Assembly: GCF_000732925.1 (NCBI RefSeq)
Contig: NZ_CP008953.1
Location: 8,549,001-8,613,000, forward strand
DNA: 64,000 nt
Source of the DNA: Amycolatopsis japonica
GTDB lineage: Bacteria; Actinomycetota; Actinomycetes; Mycobacteriales; Pseudonocardiaceae
Direction of reading: 5' to 3'
Shown piece by piece: positions 54,888 through 64,000 of the stretch. The position numbers were made by a program, and so were the translations under genes. How positions within the stretch are numbered: position 1 is the stretch's first letter; each line of letters begins with the position of its first letter. Below the pieces are notes generated by a model. It was given only the letters and a program-made list of their open reading frames with translations, was not told the origin of the DNA and ran no database searches.

Positions 54888-55682
54888 ATGACCTACCCAC
54901 CCCAGCCAGGCCAGCCCTATGGCCAGGACCCACAGGGACAGCAGCCGCAGCAGGGTGGCTGGGACCCGAACCAGCAGTACGGTCAGCCTCAGCAGTACGG
55001 CCAGCAGCAGGGCTGGGAGCAGACCCAGCAGTACCAGCAGCAGCCCCAGCAGGGCTGGGACCAGACGCAGCAGTACCAGCAGCCGCAGCAGGGCTGGGAC
55101 CCGAATCAGCAGGGCTACCAGCAGGGCTTCGGTGGCCCGCCCGCGCCGCCGCAGAAGAGCAAGACCGGACTGATCATCGGGATCGTGATCGGCGTGGTCG
55201 TGCTGGTGGCGTTCGGCGTCACCGGGTTCGTCGCGCCGGGCTTCCTGCTGAGCAAGGACGAGCCGGTGGCCGCGCCGCCCTCGTCGTCCGAGCCCGCGCC
55301 GACCTCCGCGCCGAAGAGCAGCAGCCCGAAGTCGAGCACGACCAGGACCCCGCGAAGCACCGAAAGCGGTGGCAGCAGCTCCGGCGATCCTGCGGGCGTC
55401 AAGGTCATCCAGGACTTCCTCGCCAAGATCTCGTCGGGCGACCGGCAAGGGGCGATCGCCCTGGCCTGTGAGAACCGTCGGTCGAGCATGGGCTCCGTGC
55501 TCGACGTCTTCCTCCCGCCGGGCTCCACGGCGGAGGTCAAGCGGACGCAGGGAACCACCAACCTCGTCATGGCCGAGATCACCGGCACGGTCGAAGGTGA
55601 GGACGCCAAGGGAACGATGTTCGCGCAGAGCCAGTCCGGCTCCTGGTGCGTCTCTTCGCTTCTGGTCTCCAAGGCCCGATGA
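54888..55682 (+). CDS. Q-rich membrane protein with extracytoplasmic domain
   Basis: ATG 54888 gives 264 residues. Residues 1-95 are a Gln/Pro/Tyr-rich repeat region (QQYGQPQQYGQQQGWEQTQQ and similar). One membrane segment follows (TGLIIGIVIGVVVLVAFGVTGFV, in two parts). A Ser/Pro/Thr-rich linker then leads to a small outer domain with VIQDFLAKISSGDRQGAIALACENR, similar to DUF4878-like lumenal domains. It is the first gene of a three-gene unit; the next ATG overlaps its stop. The Q-rich part resembles the tail of the DUF2339 protein at 13.5 kb. Confidence 0.78.
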   Translation: MTYPPQPGQPYGQDPQGQQPQQGGWDPNQQYGQPQQYGQQQGWEQTQQYQQQPQQGWDQTQQYQQPQQGWDPNQQGYQQGFGGPPAPPQKSKTGLIIGIVIGVVVLVAFGVTGFVAPGFLLSKDEPVAAPPSSSEPAPTSAPKSSSPKSSTTRTPRSTESGGSSSGDPAGVKVIQDFLAKISSGDRQGAIALACENRRSSMGSVLDVFLPPGSTAEVKRTQGTTNLVMAEITGTVEGEDAKGTMFAQSQSGSWCVSSLLVSKAR

Positions 55683-56788
55683 GGCGGTTCCTCCGCTCCC
55701 CGTTGCTGTGGACGTTCGTCCTCTCGTTCGTCCTGTTGCTCGCGGTCGGCGGCTGGTTGCTGACGGATCCGGCGACCAGCCGCAGTGAGGCGTTGAAGAC
55801 CGGCGGTGTCGCCGGCGCCGCCATCGTCGCGCTGTACGCGTTGTGGCTCAACGACCGGCGACGCCGGGTGGAGGAACGACGGCAGGAGGTCGAACGGCAG
55901 CGGCAGGAGCTGGAGCTGCGGCGGGCCGACCAGGACCGGGACCGGATCTCGGACGAACGGTTCGCGAAGGCCGTCGAGCTGCTCGGGCACGACGCCGACC
56001 AGGTGCGGGTGGGTGCGCTGCACGCGCTGGCGGGGCTGGCCCGCGGTCGCGAGTTGTACCGGCAGACCGTGCTGGACATCCTGTGCTCGTACCTGCGGCG
56101 GCCGTTCGAGCATCCGCGTTATGAAGGAGAAGCGAAACGCCAAGGGAACAAGCTTCCCGCACCCGGTAAACCCGAGCAGGAACAGGAACTCCAGGTGCGG
56201 CAGACCGCCCAGCGGCTCATCGGGGACCTGCTCCCGGCCGCGAATGCCGAGGACGCGCCCGGGTACGACCTCGACCTCACCGGGGCCGTGCTGGAGTACT
56301 TCGACCTGTCCGAGCGGAAGGTCGGCAAGCTGCTGCTCCGCTATGCCGGTCTGTACAGCAGCACCAATCTGTCCGGCTGCGTGTTCCTCGGACCGGTCTA
56401 CCTGACCGGCGCCGGGACGGAGACCGGCAAGCGGATCGGTTACTTCCGGTGCAACGAAGCCAAGTTCGAGCAGCGGGCGTGGTTCAGCGGGGTGCAGTTC
56501 AGCGAGGACGCCGAGTTCTCCTACACGGTGTTCGCGGGCGAAACGTCCTTTAAGGACAGTGTCTTCGCGAAGAACGCCGTCTTCGCCGACGCCGAATTCG
56601 AGGGGGCACTGGATCTGCGCCGGGCGCGGTTCGAGGGGTTCGGGGACCTGAAGTTCCGCAAGGCACCGGGTTCCGTGTCGCTGTACAACACTTCGGTGGA
56701 CCCGGCGAGGGATCACGAACTCCCGGCGGACTGGTCCGTCGAAACGCTGCCGGACGGCCGTGCCCGGCTCACGATGAAGGACGTATGA
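55679..56788 (+). CDS. Pentapeptide-repeat-like membrane protein 1
   Basis: ATG overlaps the previous stop (ATGA). The 369-residue protein has an N-terminal helix (WTFVLSFVLLLAVGGWLLT), a second at GGVAGAAIVALYALWL, a charged coiled-coil (RRRVEERRQEVERQRQELEL, which continues), and a helical domain with SDERFAKAVELLGHDADQVRVGALHALAGLAR. The C-terminal half shows repeats of the pentapeptide type: VFAGETSFKDSVFAKNAVF. It is the paralogue of the next gene. The shared 'RFAKxxELLG-x-VRVGA-H-LAGLAR' region is diagnostic of a family often named pentapeptide-repeat or effector-type; activity unknown. Confidence 0.8.
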   Translation: MRRFLRSPLLWTFVLSFVLLLAVGGWLLTDPATSRSEALKTGGVAGAAIVALYALWLNDRRRRVEERRQEVERQRQELELRRADQDRDRISDERFAKAVELLGHDADQVRVGALHALAGLARGRELYRQTVLDILCSYLRRPFEHPRYEGEAKRQGNKLPAPGKPEQEQELQVRQTAQRLIGDLLPAANAEDAPGYDLDLTGAVLEYFDLSERKVGKLLLRYAGLYSSTNLSGCVFLGPVYLTGAGTETGKRIGYFRCNEAKFEQRAWFSGVQFSEDAEFSYTVFAGETSFKDSVFAKNAVFADAEFEGALDLRRARFEGFGDLKFRKAPGSVSLYNTSVDPARDHELPADWSVETLPDGRARLTMKDV

Positions 56789-57633
56789 GACGCCTGCTCA
56801 AGTCCCCGTTGCTGTGGACGTTGCTGTCGTCGGTCGTGGTGCTCGTGGGGGTCACCGCCTGGCTGCTCACGGATCGCGCGACCAGCCGCGGCGACGCGCT
56901 CAAGACCGGCGCGCTGGCGGGCGGGGCGATCGCCGCGCTCTACGGGCTGTGGCTCAACGACCGGCGACGGCGGACCGAAGAGGACAGGCACGAGATCGAG
57001 CGCAGCCGGATCTCCGACGAGCGGTTCGCCAAGTCGATCGAACTGCTGGGCAACGAGGCCGATCAGGTCCGCGTCGGCGCGATGCATTCGCTCGCGGGGC
57101 TGGCCAGGACCCGGCCGGAGTACCGGCAGACGGTGCTCGACGTGTTGTGCGCCTACCTGCGGCGGCCGTTCGACCATCCGAAGTTCCCGAGCAAGACGAA
57201 GTGGAACAAGGAAACCGAGGCGGCCGCGGAACGCGAACGGCTGGTCCGGCGCGCGGCCGAGCGGCTGATCCGCGACATCCTTCCCCACGCCGGCACCACC
57301 GGGCCGACGCTGGGGCTCAACCTCAGCGACGCGCGGCTCGACAAGCTCGAACTGCTCGGCAGGCGGGTCGGCTGGTTCGGGGCGGATCGCTGCGAGGTGG
57401 CGAGCTATGTGGATCTCACCGATGCCCAGGTTTCCGGGAAGTTCTCGCTCAAGGACGTGACCATCCACGGGACGCTCGACCTCACGAGGGCGCGCTTCGA
57501 ACGCAAGGTGTCGCTGGACTATCTCGTCGTGGAGAAACCCGTCGACTTCGGCGTGGCCACCTTCGCGGAGCCGCCGTCGCTTGAGGGCGCGAAGTTCGCG
57601 GCCGGTTCGACGCTTCCCGGCCGCAGTACGTGA
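56785..57633 (+). CDS. Pentapeptide-repeat-like membrane protein 2
   Basis: ATG overlaps the previous stop. The 282-residue protein shares the layout: LLKSPLLWTLLSSVVVLVGV, AGGAIAALYGLWLNDRRRR, the helical SDERFAKSIELLGNEADQVRVGAMHSLAGLAR (in two parts) and a beta-helical tail with AQVSGKFSLKDVTIHGTLDL. Compared with its paralogue it is about 90 residues shorter, having lost part of the repeat tail. Its last two codons and stop (AGT ACG TGA, 57625-57633) come from the downstream palindrome, so the gene end may have moved when the palindrome arrived. Confidence 0.8.
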   Translation: MRRLLKSPLLWTLLSSVVVLVGVTAWLLTDRATSRGDALKTGALAGGAIAALYGLWLNDRRRRTEEDRHEIERSRISDERFAKSIELLGNEADQVRVGAMHSLAGLARTRPEYRQTVLDVLCAYLRRPFDHPKFPSKTKWNKETEAAAERERLVRRAAERLIRDILPHAGTTGPTLGLNLSDARLDKLELLGRRVGWFGADRCEVASYVDLTDAQVSGKFSLKDVTIHGTLDLTRARFERKVSLDYLVVEKPVDFGVATFAEPPSLEGAKFAAGSTLPGRST

Positions 57634-57681
57634 AGGCCCCCTTCCTTGCGTCTAGCGCAAGGAAGGGGGCCTTCACGTACT
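57625..57681. repeat. Intergenic palindrome, TGAAGG-type family copy overlapping a stop codon
   Basis: A perfect 26-bp stem (57625-57650 with 57656-57681) has a TCTAG loop. It starts AGTACGTGAAGGCCCCCTTCC. The TGA of the upstream gene lies in its left arm. It separates that gene from the convergent purL. Confidence 0.84.
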
Positions 57682-57699
57682 TGGGGAAGGTGCGACGTA

Positions 57700-60006
<2,307 letters not shown>

Positions 60007-60101
60007 GGCCGCCAGAATAAGGGAGAGGGTTGTTCACCTCTCGGTCGCCCACGGATAAATCGGTCGCGCCCGCGGCGGTGATCCGCTTACCGTCGATAAT
60101 C

Positions 60102-61727
60102 GTGCTTTCCGCCACATATCCCCTTCCGCGACTGCGACTGCCCGCCAAGCCGACCGCCTGGCGGTACCTGCTCAGGATGATGCTCGCGCGCCCGGGACTG
60201 CTCGCCGTCTCGGCGATCAGCGGTGCGCTGTGGTCGTTGCCGATCGCCCTGCTGCCGGTCGCGATCGGCCGGGGTATCGACGCGATCGGCCGCGGCGACG
60301 GCGATTCCGTCTGGCTGTGGGGCCTCGCGGCCGCCGGGCTGGGGATCGCGCAGACGCTCGCGGGCACGGTGCAGCATTTCGCGTCCTACGGCTGCTGGAT
60401 CCACGGCGCCGGGGTGACGCAGCGGCTCGCCACCGAACACGCGGCGAAGCTGGGCGCGAACCTGAGGGACACGACCACCACGGGTGACGTGGTCGCGATC
60501 ACCACCAGCGACATCAACCCGATCGGTGACTCCTTCGAGGTGCTCGGGCGGGCGTTCGGTTCGCTGATCGCGTTCATCGTCTGCGCGACGGCGCTGCTGA
60601 CGACGTCTCCGCTGCTCGGCATGGTCGCGCTGATCGGTGTCCCGCTGGCGGTGGTGGGTATCGGGCCGCTGCTGAAGCCGCTGGAGAAGCGCCAGACGAA
60701 GCAGCGCGAGGAGAAGACCGAGGTCAACGCGCTGGCCGCGGACATCGTCTCCGGCCTGCGGATCCTTCGCGGGGTCGGCGGCGAGAAGCAGTTCCTCGAC
60801 CGTTTCCGCCGCTCCAGCCAGAAGGTCCGCGCGGCCGGCGTCCAGGTCGGGCGCAGCGAGGCGTGGCTCGCGGCGGCGGAGGTCGCGCTGCCGGGTCTGG
60901 TCACGGTGGTCATCACCTGGCTGGGCGCGCAGCTGGCGATCAACGGCACCATCGGCGTCGGCGAGCTGATCACGTTCTACGGCGTCTCGGTGTTCCTGGT
61001 GATCCCGGTGACGACGGCGACCGAGTTCGCGGGCGTGCTGAGCGCCGCGCTGGTTTCGGCGCGGAAGGTGTGCAAACTGCTGTCCACCGAACGCACGCTC
61101 GCCGAGCCGGAGCATCCGGTGCCGCTGCCGGAAGGCCCGCTGGACCTGTACGACGAGACGTCCGGGATCAAGGTCGAGGCCGGGAAGCTGACCGTCATCG
61201 ACGTCGGGGCCGACGCCGAAGCGGTGGCGTCACGGATGGCGCGGTTCACCGATCCGAGTGAACCTGCTCTCGTCGGCGGGGTTCCGGTGGACCGGGTCGC
61301 CCTCGACGAGCTGCGGCGGCGGGTCGTGTTCGCGCACAACCAGGACATCTGGTTCTCCGGTGTGCTGCGCGAGCAGGTCAGCCCCGCCCAGCCTGGCGAC
61401 GTCGAGATCACCGAAGCGCTGTACGCGGCGGACGCCGAGGACATCGTGGACGCGCTGCCCAACGGCGTCGACGAGGTGATCGGCGAACGCGGACGTGAGG
61501 TTTCCGGCGGTCAGCGGCAGCGGCTGAACCTGGCCCGCGCGCTGGCGACCGACGCCGACGTCCTGCTGCTCGACGAGCCGACCTCGGCCGTCGACGCGCA
61601 TACCGAAGCCCGCATAACCGAACGCGTCGCGAAGCTGCGGCGCGGCAAGACCACCGTCGTGTTCAGTCAAAGTCCTTTGTGGACACATGTGGCCGACGAG
61701 GTCATCGATTCGAAAGTACCAGCATGA
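60102..61727 (+). CDS. ABC exporter subunit A, NBD without Walker A
   Basis: The start is uncertain; GTG 60102 follows a TACCGT box and gives 541 residues. Six membrane helices form the exporter domain (LLAVSAISGALWSLPIALLPV, LWGLAAAGLGIAQTLAG and later). The NBD keeps the signature GREVSGGQRQRLNLARAL and Walker B VLLLDEPTSAVD. At the Walker A position it reads IDVGADAEAVASRM, with no GxGKS/T. The H-loop is VVFSQSP, so His is gone. It must rely on the partner subunit, whose start overlaps its stop (ATGA), for ATP binding. Substrate unknown; the pair is a heterodimeric exporter. Confidence 0.88.
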   Translation: MLSATYPLPRLRLPAKPTAWRYLLRMMLARPGLLAVSAISGALWSLPIALLPVAIGRGIDAIGRGDGDSVWLWGLAAAGLGIAQTLAGTVQHFASYGCWIHGAGVTQRLATEHAAKLGANLRDTTTTGDVVAITTSDINPIGDSFEVLGRAFGSLIAFIVCATALLTTSPLLGMVALIGVPLAVVGIGPLLKPLEKRQTKQREEKTEVNALAADIVSGLRILRGVGGEKQFLDRFRRSSQKVRAAGVQVGRSEAWLAAAEVALPGLVTVVITWLGAQLAINGTIGVGELITFYGVSVFLVIPVTTATEFAGVLSAALVSARKVCKLLSTERTLAEPEHPVPLPEGPLDLYDETSGIKVEAGKLTVIDVGADAEAVASRMARFTDPSEPALVGGVPVDRVALDELRRRVVFAHNQDIWFSGVLREQVSPAQPGDVEITEALYAADAEDIVDALPNGVDEVIGERGREVSGGQRQRLNLARALATDADVLLLDEPTSAVDAHTEARITERVAKLRRGKTTVVFSQSPLWTHVADEVIDSKVPA

Positions 61728-63451
61728 AGAAGCTGCCGCTGGCAGACAAGAAAGACGTTCGACGATGGATCAGGGAGACCGCGCGCGCCAACAAGCGCGA
61801 GTTCTCCGTGATGCTCGGCCTGTTCTGCGTCGCGACCGCGATCGGGCTGGCCGGGCCACAACTGCTGGGCGCGCTGGTGGACGAGGTCGTCGGCGGCACG
61901 ACGACCGCCACGATCACCTGGCTGGCGATCGCGTTCGTGGTCGTGCTGAGCGCGCAGGCGTGGTTCAAGGGTTTGGCGCGGCTTCGCGCGCGGGTGTTCG
62001 GCGAGCGGATCCTGGCGAAGAACCGCGAGGAGTTCGTCGGGAACGCGCTGGACCTGCCGCTCGGGACGGTCGAGGCCGCGGGCACCGGTGACCTGCTCAG
62101 CCGGGCGACCACCGACGTCAGCCGTATCGACCACGCGGTGCGCTTCGGCGCGCCGGAGATCCTGATCGCCGCGGTCACGGTGGTGTTCACCGTGGTGGCG
62201 ATGGTGATCACGTCCCCGTTCCTGGCGCTGGGCCTGCTGGTCGCGCTGCCGCTGCTGGTGCCGGTGAACATCTGGTACCAGCGGCGGATCCCGGACGTGA
62301 TGCGGCGGATGCTGGACAAGTGGTCCGAGCTGCAGTCCACCACGCACGAGACCGCGGAGGGCGCGCGGACGGCCGAGGCGCTGAACCTGACCGGCCGCCG
62401 GATCCGGACCGGGCACGACGGTCTCGACGCGGCGATGCTGGGCGAGCGCAAGGTCCGGGCACTGCAGATGCGGTGGATCCCGTCGCTGGAGATCAGTTAC
62501 GTGCTGCCGGTGCCGGTGATGCTCGGGCTGGGTCTGCTCGCCTACTCGAACGGCTGGGAAGGGCTCGGCACGATCACCGCGATGCTGCTGTATTCGCAGG
62601 TCATGACAGGTCCATTGAATGAGGCACTGTTCTGGCTCGCGGACATGCAGGTCGCGGGGGTCTCGCTGCGGCGGCTGCTGGGCGTTCGGCCTGCGGGGTC
62701 TTCAGATGAGGCTTCGGAGGCTCCGCGCGGCCAGGACATCGCGGTCCGCGATGTGCGCTTCGGCTACAACGCGGACCGCGAGGTGCTGCACGGGATCGAC
62801 CTGCGGGTGCCCGCCGGTGAACGGCTGGCGATCGTCGGACCGTCGGGTGCAGGCAAGTCGACGCTGGGACGGCTGCTGGCCGGGATGTCGGCGCCGACGT
62901 CGGGCTCGGTGCGGATCGGCGGCGCCGAGGTGTCGACGCTGCCGGACGATGTCCTGCGCGGTGAGGTGCTGCTGCTGACGCAGGAGCAGCACGTGTTCGC
63001 GGGGACGCTGCGGGACAACCTCACGCTCCCGGCCGGTGACTGGACCGACGAACGGCTGCTGGCCGCGCTGGCCTCGGTCGGGGCTTCGGAGTGGGTCGCG
63101 AGCCTGCCGGACGGGCTGGACACGAAGGTCGGGGCCGGGGCGGTCGCCGTTCCGGCGGCGATCGCGCAGCAGCTGGCGCTGGCGCGGGTCGTGCTGGCCG
63201 ACCCGCACACGCTGGTGCTGGACGAGGCGACGTCGCTGCTGGATACAGGCTCGGCGCGGGAGCTGGAGCGGTCGCTGAGCGCGGTGCTCGAAGGGCGCAC
63301 GGTGATCGCGATCGCGCACCGGCTGCATACGGCGGCCGCGGCCGACCGGGTCGCCGTCATCGAGGGCGGCCGGGTGACCGAGCTGGGCTCGCACGCGGAG
63401 CTGCTGGCCGCCGGTGGGCCCTATGCGGCCCTGGTCGCCGCCGCCTCCTGA
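61724..63451 (+). CDS. ABC exporter subunit B, NBD with degenerate signature
   Basis: The 575-residue protein begins at the ATGA overlap. Six membrane helices include FSVMLGLFCVATAIGLAGPQLL and ITWLAIAFVVVLSAQAWF. Its NBD has Walker A IVGPSGAGKSTLGRLLAG, Walker B TLVLDEATSLLD and H-loop VIAIAHRLHT. The signature position reads VAVPAAIAQQLALAR instead of LSGGQ. With subunit A, the heterodimer would have one complete ATP site (Walker A of B with the signature of A) and one fully degenerate site. The short gap before the palindrome and purQ marks the end of the operon. Confidence 0.9.
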   Translation: MKKLPLADKKDVRRWIRETARANKREFSVMLGLFCVATAIGLAGPQLLGALVDEVVGGTTTATITWLAIAFVVVLSAQAWFKGLARLRARVFGERILAKNREEFVGNALDLPLGTVEAAGTGDLLSRATTDVSRIDHAVRFGAPEILIAAVTVVFTVVAMVITSPFLALGLLVALPLLVPVNIWYQRRIPDVMRRMLDKWSELQSTTHETAEGARTAEALNLTGRRIRTGHDGLDAAMLGERKVRALQMRWIPSLEISYVLPVPVMLGLGLLAYSNGWEGLGTITAMLLYSQVMTGPLNEALFWLADMQVAGVSLRRLLGVRPAGSSDEASEAPRGQDIAVRDVRFGYNADREVLHGIDLRVPAGERLAIVGPSGAGKSTLGRLLAGMSAPTSGSVRIGGAEVSTLPDDVLRGEVLLLTQEQHVFAGTLRDNLTLPAGDWTDERLLAALASVGASEWVASLPDGLDTKVGAGAVAVPAAIAQQLALARVVLADPHTLVLDEATSLLDTGSARELERSLSAVLEGRTVIAIAHRLHTAAAADRVAVIEGGRVTELGSHAELLAAGGPYAALVAAAS

Positions 63452-63497
63452 CGCATTTCGTCCTCTAAATGCGAACGCATTTAGAGGACGAAATGCG
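63452..63497. repeat. Perfect 22-bp palindrome, TCCTCTnAATGCG family copy 2
   Basis: Arms 63452-63473 and 63476-63497 are exact complements, with a central GAAC turn. It starts immediately after the ABC stop and lies 8 bases from the convergent purQ stop, so it probably acts as a shared terminator. It shares its core with 42737-42800. Confidence 0.78.
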
Positions 63498-63505
63498 AGG
63501 GGGTG

Positions 63506-64000
63506 TCAGGCGGAGACGAGGGCGTCGACCGCGCTGTAGAACATGCCGAGGCCGTCGTCGGAAGGCCCGGTGAGGGCGTCGATGGCGTGCTCCGGGTGCG
63601 GCATGAGCCCCACGACGCGGCCGTTCTCGCTGCGGATCCCGGCGATGTCGTTGCGCGAGCCGTTCGGGTTGCCGCCGACGTAGCGGAACACCACGCGGCC
63701 CTCACCCTCCAGCTCGTCGAGGGTGGCCTGCTCGGCGACGTAGCAGCCGTCGATGTTCTTCATCGGGATGAGGATCTCGGCACCCTTGTCGTACCGGGTG
63801 GTCCACGCGGTCTCGTTGTGCTCGACGCGCAGCCACTGGTCACGGCAGATGAAGTGCAGACCCGCGTTGCGGATCATCGCGCCCGGCAGCAGCCCGGCCT
63901 CGCACAGGATCTGGAAGCCGTTGCAGATGCCCAGCACCGGCATGCCCTTGTGGGCGGCCTCGATCACCGACGACATCACCGGCGCGAACCGGGCGATGAC
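63506..64000 (-). CDS. purQ: Phosphoribosylformylglycinamidine synthase subunit PurQ, C-terminal part (5' end outside window)
   Basis: The frame is open to the window edge and gives 164 visible residues before the stop. GMPVLGICNGFQILCEAGLLPGA contains the glutaminase nucleophile Cys. VRVEHNETAWTT-type sequence (LRVEHNETAW) and GLMPHPEHAIDALTGPSDDG supply the His/Glu of the class I triad. PurQ feeds ammonia to PurL. Only the first part of the protein is missing. Relative to mycobacteria, purQ and purL are separated here by the ABC exporter. Confidence 0.95.
   Translation of the reverse strand, partial: VIARFAPVMSSVIEAAHKGMPVLGICNGFQILCEAGLLPGAMIRNAGLHFICRDQWLRVEHNETAWTTRYDKGAEILIPMKNIDGCYVAEQATLDELEGEGRVVFRYVGGNPNGSRNDIAGIRSENGRVVGLMPHPEHAIDALTGPSDDGLGMFYSAVDALVSA

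Noticed and set aside
6123..57681. Insertion sequences or MITEs as explanation of the palindromes
   Set aside because: There is no transposase or target-site duplication, and every copy is a gene-end hairpin. Mobility by a REP-type enzyme elsewhere cannot be excluded.

Overview
The window is high-GC chromosomal DNA from an actinobacterium. The best fit is the family Pseudonocardiaceae, probably Amycolatopsis or a close relative. This rests on mycothiol synthase, GlnR, a DUF3073 protein, a WhiJ-like XRE/DUF397 cluster with a Methyltransf_19 methyltransferase, many GTG starts, many leaderless starts and dense intergenic palindromes. The genus is an inference from recalled gene content, not from a database search. 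No tRNA, rRNA, CRISPR array, transposase or phage gene was found.

Layout. 1-13.4 kb is accessory metabolism: the end of an M20 amidohydrolase, a UPF0303 protein, a DapA-like aldolase, a desaturase operon with two tiny proteins, a diaminopimelate-decarboxylase-like gene with an Lrp regulator, a HelD/HelR-type RNA polymerase ATPase, a Tat-exported phosphoesterase, a drug/metabolite transporter and a secreted Cu/Zn-SOD-like protein. 13.4-23 kb holds a DUF2339 membrane protein, a HicA/HicB-like pair, dusB, an alpha/beta hydrolase, idi, a GGDEF protein and a LytR-CpsA-Psr protein.

23-38.5 kb is a conserved actinobacterial core. As I recall the M. tuberculosis map (Rv0811c-Rv0821c), the order is matched almost gene for gene: phoU, pstB-A-C-S, mshD, glnR, a DUF2993 protein, a thioredoxin, a cysteine-type leader peptide, a DUF4395 protein, cysA, sseC, a nitrobindin, pabC and ygfZ. 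pxpBC and two orphan genes are inserted. PHO boxes precede phoU and pstS. 38.5-64 kb continues the core with accessory insertions: rsiG, asparaginase, DUF3073, hbd, an oxidoreductase, VanZ, arfB, purM, purF, the XRE/DUF397/methyltransferase cluster, an SCP-like protein, two GH25 lysozymes, a Q-rich membrane protein with two pentapeptide-type membrane proteins, purL, a heterodimeric ABC exporter and the 3' part of purQ.

The genes touch phosphate uptake (pst, phoU), nitrogen control (GlnR), thiol and sulfur metabolism (MshD, CysA, SseC, leader peptide), purine synthesis (purQ, purL, purF, purM) and possibly c-di-GMP signalling (GGDEF protein and RsiG). Three things stand out as least explained. 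One is a family of intergenic hairpins whose arms are themselves TGAAGG-NNN-CCTTCA dyads. The second is a 21-bp-phased GGACGACAC array between phoU and pstB. The third is an ABC exporter whose two subunits have lost complementary ATPase motifs.
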